Part shown: piece by piece, positions 55,535 through 64,000 of the stretch
Layout: the number at the start of each line of letters is the position of its first letter
How positions within the stretch are numbered: position 1 is the stretch's first letter
Assembly (NCBI GenBank): GCA_032718865.1
Contig: JALUTQ010000046.1
Span: 1,364,001 to 1,428,000 of the forward strand
Source: Tilletia caries
Taxonomy: Eukaryota; Basidiomycota; Exobasidiomycetes; Tilletiales; Tilletiaceae
Length of the DNA: 64,000 bases
Direction: 5' to 3'
Program-made: the position numbers and the translations under genes
The notes under the pieces: model-generated
Databases searched by the model: none
Seen by the model: the letters and a program-made list of their open reading frames with translations, nothing else
What the model was told of the DNA's origin: nothing

Positions 55535-56110
55535 CGAGCATGAGGCGATTGGCCCCGTAAGCGTTCTTTGGAATGAGCCCGTAAAGATGGTTGATTCAGC
55601 CCGTAATTATCGGCGACTGAACCCGTAAACAAAGGCGATTGAACCCATAAAGATGGTCGATTGGCCCCATAAAAATCTCAAATCGCCTTTGGCGACCTTC
55701 CCTGCTTCCAAATCTTCCAGATAAATTATTCTACAGCGGCCAGGGTACCTGAAGTAACTGTACTGAGCTTCCAGGGTCATATCCGGTCATAGGCGGGCCG
55801 GGATGGCGGTATTTGGCGACGTAATTCACTTTGAGAGCTCGTCGACGGGCAGAAACGCTTCACAGAAGCTCGACTTGTGTGTGAGTTGAACCCTCTTACA
55901 TACCTGAAGGCCCGACCGGTCGTTTGGACAGGGTCAGTACACACTACCGCTCTATCCGGCTGAAATACACATTACGGGCTCTGTCCACCATCTTTATGGG
56001 CTCTGTCCACCATCTTTATGGGCTCTGTCCACCATCTTTATGGGGCCAATCGACCATCTTTATGGGTTCAATGTACTAATCTTACGGGGTCAATGCACCA
56101 ATCCCACCGG
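55535..56110. repeat. ggtcgattggcccc-keyword element
   Basis: The left arm (55535-55685) repeats cccgtaaagatggtcgattgg-type words and the right arm (55970-56100) repeats their complement (ccaccatctttatggg). The arms are inverted around a ~290-bp centre, the same architecture as the other keyword elements. TSD not found. Confidence 0.6.
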
Positions 56111-56289
56111 CCTGGCTTTTGAGCCAGAGTGTTCCCCAGACTTTTTGAGGCCATGAGTTTATAGGAATTAGAACATGAACGGGAGATGAAAAGTAGCAAG
56201 AAACATGCATGCCTTGATGACTGATGTTGCTTAATGCTTGGTCTGGATATCTTGGACTCGAATTTTCAAAAGGCGTGCTCAATGCTGTG

Positions 56290-56960
56290 ACCTGTCAGAT
56301 GTGGATGGCATACATAAACAATAGCCCAGAAGCATTGTCAATCATCCAAATCACATAGACGCCCTCCGCGCCTCGCTCTCAGGGTAGATTCGCTACCCTT
56401 CGAGCTCTCCGCCATGATTTTCCACACAACATAGATGATGAGCAGATAGAACTCCCCAAAGGTGTAATGTAACATCGGTATTGCGTACCTGATAGGTGAC
56501 CCACAGGACACAGTTGATAAATCGATATGGACTGACGCTTACCGCGCCTCGCTCTCAGGGTAGCTTCGCTACTCTTCGAGCTCTCCGCCATGATTTTTCA
56601 ATTCCCATACAACATAGATGATGAGCAGATAGAAATCCCCGAGGTTGTAATGTAACATGGGTATTGCGTACCTGATAGGTGACCCACAGGCCACAGTTGA
56701 TAAATCAATATGGACTGACGCTGACCGCGCCTCGCTCTCAGGGTAGCTTCGCTACCCTTCGAGCTCTCCGCCATGATTTTCCACACAACGTAGATGATGA
56801 GCAGATAGAACTCCCCAAAGGTGTCATGTAACATCGGTATTGCCTACCTGATAGGTGACCCACAGGACACAGTTGATAAATCGATATGGACTGACGCTTA
56901 CCGCGCCTCGCTCTCAGGGTAGCTTCGCTACTCTTCGAGCTCTCCGCCGTGAGTTGTCAC
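56290..56960. repeat. Tandem satellite, about 180-bp unit
   Basis: The landmark cctcgctctcagggtag occurs at about 56371, 56547, 56730 and 56905, giving spacings of 176, 183 and 175 bp. Each unit contains a hairpin gggtagcttcgctaccc, then a near-constant body with atagatgatgagcagataga and gtgacccacagg. The last unit is diverging. Confidence 0.9.
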
Positions 56961-57352
56961 ACATGAAGTATATGATGAGCGGATGAGCGCATGAGCAGAT
57001 GAACCGATGAGCAGATCATTATCTCATTCACCTGATAGAATGGCGCTCAGTGTGTGAGTGCATTCGTTCTTGCAAGAGTGTTCTGAGAAGTCAGAAAATA
57101 AGTAATGCTGCCGGCGATGATGCATGCAGCATGCAGCATGAATGCATATGACAATGGGTCAATATTGAAATGCCGAGTCCTATAGAACGTAGGAAATTAA
57201 AATAGAAGCAATGAAGCTGATCAGGACCCCGGACTACCATCTACCAGCAGCAAGAATAAAATCGGAATAGAAAAGAACGTAGGAACTAGGAATATCAGCA
57301 CTCAGACAGTCAGACCTCAGTACTCCTAGTCAGTAGTCAGTAGTCAGTAGTC

Positions 57353-57520
57353 AGTACAGTACTCCCTCGATAAATCGATATTGTTTAAGCCGATATCCTC
57401 GATAATCCGATACGATCCGTCTGGGACGAGCTTGGGCCGTATGTAAATATCGGTAATCCTGCCTAAGCCGATATATCGGCTGGGATTGGCCCAATATCGA
57501 TTTAAAGAGGTGCATAACAT
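57353..57520 (-). repeat. cgatatatcgg-keyword MITE end (Tigger type)
   Basis: TA then cagtactccctcgataaatcg, followed by many cgata/tatcgg words. The block order matches 4259-4522. The left TA and CAGTACTCCCT end suggest a pogo/Tigger-type MITE; the other end is not defined. Confidence 0.5.
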
Positions 57521-58770
57521 ATGGGCCACGTGGGATTCAGGTGGCTCCGGCCGAGAATTCTGCCTCAAATTTTTGGACTCGACCCAAAACATTTCAAAAA
57601 TACACGTTTGCAAAAAGTTGTTGATGATGTGCTGGTGGAAATATGTTCTAAAACCCCAAGCTAAGCGTCTGGGAAACTTTCGGTTTGGGGTCTGTGTCGG
57701 GTAGAGAGTGTCCTTAAAGGGGGAACGGTGGATATACTAAAGCTTTTTCCGGGTTCAACGGATGACAGTTACAGGGCAAGAGAATGTTATTTACAGGGTT
57801 GTGGGACAGGATACTTATCGGGTCAAAGGTCTGACGTCCGAGTGAGCGAACAGGTCTGGGGGACATTCGCCCATTTTGCTTAAACATTTATGAGGCAAAG
57901 CTCCGTCGTAAATCACCGTTTTGCTGCGCGTGATGATCGTGCTTTGCTTTCGAATTCTGGAGCAAATCTCATTCCAAAGCACAAAACCCAAAGGGAGGTT
58001 CGGACGTCGCGCTGATTCTCTTTTTCGAAAAGGTCGCGAAGCCACGTTCAACCACGCATGCACAGGATAATCAATCTATCTCCATCATTTGCCTGTCAAC
58101 TTGTCTCCTACTTGTTCTGGTCATTCTTTGTAACTCTGACTAATTTCACCTTTTCTTTAGCACCTTTTGCAATGACTCCAGCTGAAGGCTCAAATCACGG
58201 CGCTTATGGGACTTAGGTCGATGCCCCGCGCCCTACTTTCCGATTACACCAAGACATTCAGCAGCGACGTCTTCATCAATCCATTCAAAAACTAAGTATT
58301 TTTGGACTCGGCGATGACCTGACCATGTTAGCCCGCTTAGCCGTGCTTACGGCCTTACGGGCCTTCCGTGACTTTCATCCTTCACAGCAGCAGAACCAGA
58401 TTGCAGCCACCCATGTAACACGGTCACTTCAGGACTCACTTCGGCCTTAGCACGGACCTCCACTCCGGCCTTAGTTCTCGCAGTTCCGACTTCCGAACAT
58501 CATCCCAACATCCGGACGCAACTTCCATACATTGCGGCCACTTCCAGACACAACTTCCGGACATCACTTCAACCTCCGGACACACTTTCAACACACACCT
58601 CCACCTCGGCCTTCGGCTCTTCCAACATCACGCCACTTTCCCTCTCTGATCTCTTGGCTCTCCTCCTTCTCTGCTTCATTTCTCCTCGTGCCCACGTTCT
58701 CTTTTTCTCCGCCTCCGCTCTTTCTCTCCGCTCCTTCGCTCCTCTTTCTCGCTAACTTCACCCTCGAAGG
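57521..58770. other. No recognisable gene; cttccggaca-rich leader at right
   Basis: 57521-58440 shows only short frames. From 58440 to 58600 the words cttccggaca and cctccggacaca recur irregularly, followed by a C/T-rich strand. This looks like an upstream region or LTR of the gag remnant further right. Confidence 0.35.
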
Positions 58771-58778
58771 TATATAAG
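58771..58778 (+). promoter_or_regulatory. TATA box upstream of the copia gag remnant
   Basis: tatataag followed by a C/T-rich leader (58800-58900). The gag start codon is about 415 bp downstream, so this may lie in a 5' LTR whose partner is outside the window or lost. Confidence 0.35.
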
Positions 58779-59185
58779 CAGCCCCATTATCTGCCAAATC
58801 CTGTACCTAGCTCTTTAACCTTCACCACCAGTTCCTCACCCAATCTACTCTATCCACATCTCCCTTCACAACATTCATGAACCTTGCCCTTCGCTTCTTG
58901 CCCTGATCCACCCCCGTCACAACCCACCTTCCTAGCCTGCGTCCTTCACTTCTCGACCCTGCGGCCTGCCCACTCTGAAGTGGCTTTTTGTGAGTCCATG
59001 TCACTGAGTCACTCCCGCCTGGTTTACTTCTGTCTTATGCATTGCCGTAATCATGCAGCATGCTTCTTTCTTCGTTCATCATCTTCCAGGCTTCATCCTT
59101 CTCAGCCCTCAGGCACCGTCTCGTCAGCCGCCGCCCACGGTCGCTGCCACCTCTCCATCCTGTCTGCCAATTCCGTTTCGTCGTC

Positions 59186-60480
59186 ATGACCGAGTATGTC
59201 AGCGCTATGAACGAGGAAGCGTGCGCGCGGCCATGCAGGCGGAGTTGGAAGTATATAGGAATACTCCATACTCCAATAGTATGTTCAACACTGGACAAGC
59301 CGGCGATCGATCCGGTCGTCATCAAAGCCAGCAATCTTTGGGATCTATGCGATCGGCAAGCTCGAGCTCTAATCAGTGCATCCGTCAATTCTACCACTCT
59401 AGTCGACATCCTCGACTTCCAGACCGCTGCGAAGATGTTAATTACAATCGCAGTCATCTTCAATCTCGGCAACGACGAGAACCGCGGCGAGATTCGGCGG
59501 GATATCATGGGTTTGTTCATGCTAAGGTTGTCCCGGGAGTAACGCGGAGGGCTCCGCCTCCGCACTGCTAAATTCCGCCGGAATATTGACTTTTTGAGAC
59601 GAGCTCCGCCTCCGCAGACTAAGACAGATCTGAAAAAAACCAGCTCCGCGTTCCGACGAAATTTTGCGGAAGTTGAAATCCCAGCTCCGCGCTCCGCGTT
59701 TTTCTGTGCGTTTCATAATGCTCCTCCGTGCTCCGTGTATGCGGAGCTCGGAATTTCGCGGAATTCCGTCGGAGCGCAGTGGTGGTTAAGTTGCTCTCAG
59801 AATGACTCTAATACAATCAGAGCTATACATTCACCATCCGACATTGTTGCGGTATTGACTCCAGTGCTATTTTGAAGCTCTCAACGGATGATGATGCCTG
59901 TTTTATCCCCTGAGCGTGTCTTGAGGATGCCTATTTTCTCGGAATTCCGCACATTTCCACGGAATTTTTGCGGAATTCCGGCGGAGCGCACCTAAAATAA
60001 GGTCACGTGACCCCTATTTTCGACTATCACGTGACCTCACAGCTCCGTCGGAATTCTGCGGAAGGTCCGCCGGAATTTTCACACTATTTTGACGACTCCG
60101 CGCTCGGAACTTTTGGCTAGTGGGCCCAGAATTGGGCTCCGCGCTCCGCGTAAATTCCGGCGGAGTCCTCCGGGCGGACTTCGTGCTTTTTTAAGATCAA
60201 AAATTTCTCAAATGTGAGCTCCGCGCTCCGCCTGAGGCGGAACCCTCCGTCGGAGGAGTACGGAGTCCGCAAAACCCCAGCTCCGCATCAACTCCGGGGA
60301 CAACCTTAGTTCATGCACGAACACGACGACGCCACAGCTCGCGTCAATGCGTACATACAGCTGGCACGAGCAGCAAACTGGGTCCTGACGGACGACGAGA
60401 AGCGTCGATACTTTCTCGAGTCAATGCCCAGCTCATTCGACAACGTCAAGTCGAAACTCGAAATGAGGCCGGCTGAGCAG
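59186..60480 (+). pseudogene. Copia-type gag remnant split by element G3
   Basis: ATG at 59186. An early phase change leads to LWDLCDRQARALISASVN, VDILDFQTAAKMLITIAVIFNLG and GEIRRDIMGLFM. Here the element at 59523-60308 and its 8-bp duplication interrupt. Coding resumes as HEHDDATARVNAYIQLARAAN and KRRYFLESMPSSFDNVKSK. This is the gag-polypeptide (UBN2-like) arrangement of copia elements, different from the gag at 33099. It stops shortly after, around 60480, in scrambled sequence; no pol follows. Confidence 0.7.
59523..60308. mobile_element. CGGAG-keyword non-autonomous element G3, 8-bp TSD
   Basis: 786 bp, ends taaggttgtcccggg and ccggggacaacctta, flanked by the exact duplication GTTCATGC (59515-59522 and 60309-60316). 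It is nearly the same length as G2 but in the opposite orientation: the central core and the paired tcacgtga sites (60003-60040) read as the complement of G2. Inserted in a gag reading frame. Confidence 0.92.
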
Positions 60481-60699
60481 CGTGTCGCTCGGGGACACAG
60501 AAAGGCTCGGTCGCGGCCACCATCGCCAGCTCCAGCTCCCTCCTAGACGGGGAGCTTTTTGGGACGAGATTTACCCTTGGGGATCTTGGCGGTCATCACC
60601 TTCTGGACTACTTCGAAGCGGGTGCATCCACCATGGAGGCAATATCACTACAGGAACGTCTAGGGGGGGGGGGGGGGAAACCGAAAAAAAAACTCAGTT

Positions 60700-61300
60700 C
60701 TGATCCTGAGGAGCTGGAGACTGTAGCGGTACCCACCCGGAAGTATGTGCTGCGAGCTGAAAGATTTGTTTCGGGGTGAGAGTGTGCTTGGTTTTGCCGA
60801 TGTGGTGGAGGAGAACAGCTTTTCGGGCGTCGAGGGAGGGCAGAGGAACCTCGATCTTGAGAGGAAGTCGGCTGAGGAGAGCGGGGTCGAGACTTTCCAT
60901 GCTAGAAAGTGAAAGTAGAAATCCAGTAATGTTCATCTAAAAGTTGAGGAAGAATAGAGAGGACTCACAGGTTGGTGGTTGCGACGAGGGCGACGTGATG
61001 TCCTCGAACTTTGTCCAATGCGGTTAGAAGTTGGGCTCAGACGGACGGGTTCTTTCACTTCTTGTCGCCAGTAGACGACCCACGGGAGGGGAAGATGCAG
61101 TCAAGCTCGTCGACGATGATGATGGAGGGGGCAGAGCGCTTGAAGAGATCCTTGGCTTAGATGGGCTTGAGAAGGCTGTAGAGCAGCTTGTTGAGCTGCT
61201 GGTCGAGTCCGACGGGCGTGACGGCGGGCTTGTCGGGAATGGCGAAGGTAAAGTTGGCCGTGAGCTCTTCTCCGTCTGTCGCTGTTGAGGGGGAGCGAGT
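60700..61300 (-). pseudogene. AAA ATPase fragment lacking Walker A
   Basis: Minus-strand order: ELTANFTFAIPDKPAVTPVG, GLDQQLNKLLYSLLKPI then an in-frame TAA at about 61157, then DLFKRSAPSIIIVDELDCIFPSRG (Walker B, DELD). Two more in-frame TGA codons follow near 61030-61050, then LLTALDKVRGHHVALVATTN (sensor 1 Asn). An intron of about 64 bp (GTGAGT ... TCTAG) leads to MESLDPALLSRLPLKIEVPLP and a C-terminal helical lid. The 'GPPGTGKT' segment expected between LFKR and SAPSIII is missing. It resembles the Cdc48/Afg2-like AAA group. A dead, internally deleted gene copy. Confidence 0.75.
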
Positions 61301-61332
61301 CATGATCTGTGGGCGAGAAGGGGGGGGGAAAG

Positions 61333-61333
<1 letters not shown>

Positions 61334-61405
<72 letters not shown>

Positions 61406-61408
61406 GAA
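61334..61408. repeat. (GA)n microsatellite
   Basis: About 70 bp of nearly pure ga repeat, with one aaag interruption, next to a ggggggggaaagggg run. Confidence 0.95.
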
Positions 61409-62214
61409 GAGACAGACTGTGGGTGAGCTAGAAGAGAGGTGAACAGGAGACGGTCAGCTTTATGTATGCGTGGAGGGTCAGGCCGCAGGCGCGATAGAAA
61501 CATCGTTATCATTGCTTGTCTTGGTTGATCGGTTGGGGGAGTTGGGAGGGGAAGAGGGAGGACGAGGACGTTGGGGCGGTTGGCGGGAGGAACAGTTGAG
61601 ATGGGCTGGGGCGGAGTTGTTGGGAATCGTGTTGGGACTTGGGGTCGGGGGGCCAAGCTGGCGGAGCGGCACGCGCGCGCGGTCGGAGAGGAATGGATGG
61701 GGAGCGGGAGGTTGGGCTGTGTGAGGGGGTAGGCGGACGGGCCAGAAGGCGAGTTGCGCGCGGCTGGGTGGTTGGGGTGCATGGGTTGGGGGCGGGCCCG
61801 CGAGCTGCCGGAACCGGCGCGCTGCTACACATACATTGATCGGCCGAGAGTGGGTGAGAACGGAAATGGGCCATGCTGTGGTGACTGAAGAACGGTAGGT
61901 CATGTTGTGGTTTTCGGAGGGAAAATGGGTCGGCGAAGCCCTTCGGCAAGCCTTGGTTCACCAGGTTCAGGCAACGGCACCCCGAGCTGGAGTTTGTGCA
62001 TCTCGACACTCTCGCGTGCCCGGACGAATGCGATTACGGTGTCCAGGGCTAGGGGATTCTTCGATCTGGTTGGTATTCAATGACTAAATAGCTTGTTACA
62101 GCACGACCGGTAGAAGCCTGTGCTGACCATTCCCGCTCATGATCTTGTTCCCTTATTTTATTTTCCTCCCTCTGGTATTCTGATTTGCTACAGATTTGCG
62201 AGCTACACAATAAG
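61409..62214. other. No firm gene; GC-rich region and duplicated segment
   Basis: 61480-61830 is GC-rich; the minus strand reads as Pro/Ser/Ala-rich in all frames, which is composition, not a gene. 61853-61928 is the second copy of the segment at 47288. Confidence 0.4.
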
Positions 62215-62545
62215 CATGGGGCACTGCAGGCGTCGGGTATCTTCACAATAAACGAGACTGGTATTTAGGTCAGCACTCCGTCTATCAGATCGAGGGTCTT
62301 TGTTCCGGCGGGCTCGCAGAAGTCCCTGCGGCCTGCAATCATCGGTACGTTCCGTGTCTGAAATAAAAGCTACTGCCTGGGATTACCAACAATTAAGTTC
62401 TGACAATTGCTTCTAAATGCCTATATCCCCCAACGCAGATGGAAATCAAAGACGACAACTCTGATCGAATGTATTGCCGCAGACGGCAGCATGTTGCCCC
62501 CCCTTTATGTGTTCAAGGGTAAATCACTGGACTTGTCCACCCTCG
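62215..62545 (+). pseudogene. Pogo/Tigger-like DDE_1 transposase fragment
   Basis: SGIFTINETGI at about 62230 resembles the first catalytic block (normally NMDETGF; here Asp appears as Asn). RVFVPAGSQKSL and, after short non-coding sequence, SKTTTLIECIAADGSMLPPL with YVFKGK follow, the family's 'vTvieciSADGxxlpPxvIfKGK' strand. The sequence then runs into the aagttaactt repeat at 62550. Short, with stops between blocks; clearly a remnant, different from that at 240-1221. Confidence 0.65.
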
Positions 62546-62549
62546 TGGA

Positions 62550-62620
62550 CAAGGCTCGGCAACTTACCAACTTACCTAACCGCAACTGCGGATAAGTTAA
62601 CTTAATCTAGTTAAACTGTA
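62550..62620. repeat. aagttaactt-keyword element, copy 2 (left part)
   Basis: caaggctcggcaacttacc through gataagttaacttaatctag, nearly identical to 22012-22085. It stops at aaactgtactg where the next repeat begins. Confidence 0.75.
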
Positions 62621-62627
62621 CTGTTTT

Positions 62628-62795
62628 CAGGGGCTCGGGTAGTATACTCCAAACTATCTTTGGTCGTCGGGAGGGCGAAGGTAGTATACAGGATAGGATA
62701 GGGTAGTATGGTAAATGGTAGTATTTCCTATAATACTACTATACTCCAAGGCCAAAAAAGGGTAGGACTATAGTATTATTGTAGCCTGGCTGATT
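62628..62795. repeat. gtagtatac-keyword element
   Basis: Begins caggggctcgggtagtatac and is rich in gtagtat/atactac words. The CAGGG(G)CTCGG start resembles the end of the actatagtc element. The right end is not defined. Confidence 0.6.
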
Positions 62796-62799
62796 GCCA

Positions 62800-63020
62800 G
62801 AGGTCTCCGAACTCTCTGATTTTTTTCTATGAAGGTTGAGATCATAGTAGACTGTCGATGCACATGACACATACCCACAGGCCACAATAACAATCCACAT
62901 CACGTGCAACAAGTAACAACATCATATCGATCATGTGACACGAGTGACGAGACGGACTTACAGGTCAAAGATGCTGGATATTTAACGATGCATGTGAGAA
63001 AATAAAATTAACTGCATATT
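62800..63020. other. AT-rich intergenic DNA
   Basis: No gene or repeat ends visible; contains cacgtg near 62900. Confidence 0.4.
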
Positions 63021-63030
63021 GTAGTTGAGG

Positions 63031-63300
63031 CGCACGCCATCAGGGTGGCTCCGCCATCCTTAAACCTTTGCGCGAACGCTGACGTTGAGGGCAGCGGTCC
63101 ACCATAGTCTCATGCCTCGGCGACGCAGATAAACAGGAGTCCTATATGATTGATGATATGGAATCACGTGTGTATTGTAGGCTGTAGCTGTAGCTTGTAG
63201 ACCGTACTTGAAGTGCACGCCATCAGGGTGGCTCCGTCATCTTTCAACCTTTGCGCGAACGCCGAAGTTGCGGGAGGCGGTCCACTGACGCGTAGACCGT
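63031..63300. repeat. Two-copy satellite, about 183-bp unit
   Basis: gcacgccatcagggtggctcc occurs at about 63032 and 63215. Both copies continue with aacctttgcgcgaacgc and cggtcca. The core tcagggtggctccgccatc resembles tcagggtagcttcgctacc in the satellite at 56290, and the period is alike. Confidence 0.75.
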
Positions 63301-63907
63301 AGTAACTGATACTCTGATATGTGACAGACTACCATGATCATTGATCGGTCATTGTAAAAGACGAGATAATAGGTAGCAGATCGTAGAGTGAATTGACAAG
63401 GGAAGAAGGTTATAAGTAAAAAAAAAATGAGCTCGACATCCGACAGGTGAAGAAATGAGGGCGAGAGAAGAGTGCGTGGCCGCGTGGGAAACTAAGTGGC
63501 GGTGACGAGTGTTGCTATGCGGGTGCGAAAGTTAAAAGTGACAGAGCGATATGAGGAAAGGGATCGGGAAACATAAGATAGAATCCACATAAAATGACCA
63601 CGAGGAGCCATCTAGCACAGTCATAGGTGTGAACACATGTCATCTCTGCTTATATATTGTCCGTAGACGCATATGATATAATAATGTACAGCGAAGAATA
63701 AATCTACAACCGGACCAGATTGAGAAGGAGGACAGAAGAAGAGAGAAGGATGATGTGGCTGGAGAGGAGAGAGAGACAATGCGCTAGAGGGTGGGGGAAC
63801 AGAAGGAGAGATGGGGAGAGTGGCAGGCAGGCAGGCAACGGACGAATTGCTAGAGGGAGAAGAGGGACCCAGATTCCAGAAGCGTGACCGCAGAGGGAAA
63901 GGGATTA
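63301..63907. other. Purine-rich strand, no gene
   Basis: From 63400 the plus strand is dominated by A and G (gagaagaggg, ggagaggagagagaga). No coding pattern. It could be the polypurine side of an LTR element whose LTR starts at 63908. Confidence 0.35.
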
Positions 63908-64000
63908 AGTCAAAGAGTCGCGCTCGGGATCAACCGGTGGTGACTGGTGATCGAGGATGAGCGGAAGGACGTGGAGGATGATCAGTGAAATGAGCCGAAC
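63908..64000 (+). repeat. Diverged copia LTR start, cut by the window edge
   Basis: agtcaaagagtcgcgctcggg then atcaaccggtggtgactgg and gatgatcag align in order with the LTR at 32786 (agttgaagaacggcgcgctc, gagccggtggtgatagg, gatcagcg). It is clearly diverged, so it belongs to a related, not the same, copia family. Whether it is a 5' or 3' LTR cannot be seen. Confidence 0.6.

Noticed and set aside
61478..62009. Minus-strand proline-rich frames
   Set aside because: All frames are Pro/Ser/Ala-rich because of the GC-rich composition; no domain, start context or splice chain.

Overview
This window looks like a transposon-dense, gene-poor region of a basidiomycete nuclear genome. The evidence is spliceosomal introns of about 63-146 bp with GTRNGT donors and CAG/TAG acceptors, TATA boxes about 105-115 bp upstream of start codons, and a repertoire of DUF6589, Crypton, BED-type hAT, Helitron, PIF/Harbinger, pogo, Tc1/mariner, Ty1/copia and Ty3/gypsy sequences. 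The order is not certain; a Pucciniomycotina-type yeast is a guess. No operons, CRISPR arrays or rRNA genes are visible.

Layout. 0-7.4 kb: a broken pogo/Tigger transposase, an 8-bp-TSD element with a 'gtctggt' keyword, a Myb/SANT-like gene whose 3' end is fused to a decayed Helitron. 7.9-10.4 kb: a frameshifted DUF6589 gene that runs into an 'actatagtc'-saturated terminal region. 11.4-14.2 kb: the two cleanest host genes, a three-exon coiled-coil protein (minus) and a four-exon possible FKBP-like protein (plus). 14.2-18.4 kb: a decayed FIST-like gene with a partial duplication and an unrecognised acidic protein. 18.5-25.8 kb: nested repeats, a Harbinger pseudogene, and a Crypton recombinase pseudogene hit twice by one non-autonomous family. 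26.3-32.4 kb: gypsy gag/protease (minus), a broken hAT transposase (plus), and a second copy of the DUF6589 3' end. 32.8-39.2 kb: an almost full-length copia element with matching LTRs and a 5-bp TSD. 40-45 kb: keyword-saturated repeats and an unrecognised split gene. 46-53.5 kb: a Tc1/mariner pseudogene and a 6.07-kb hAT element with intact ends, whose transposase exon carries another insertion. 54-64 kb: MITEs, two related satellites with a period of about 180 bp, a copia gag remnant, a Walker A-less AAA ATPase pseudogene and a diverged LTR start at the right edge.

The most striking feature is a set of elements, each flanked by an exact 8-bp target-site duplication and each built almost wholly from its own short palindromic keyword (gtctggt, actatagtc, ggaggcaaa, cggagtacggag, cggagctccgcc, gcggagcgcggag). 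Two with different keywords share the same terminal inverted repeat start (TAAGGATGGGC), and one of these two is the autonomous hAT. A second line of evidence suggests that the DUF6589 gene is the internal coding part of the 'actatagtc' element, which makes DUF6589 a candidate transposase.
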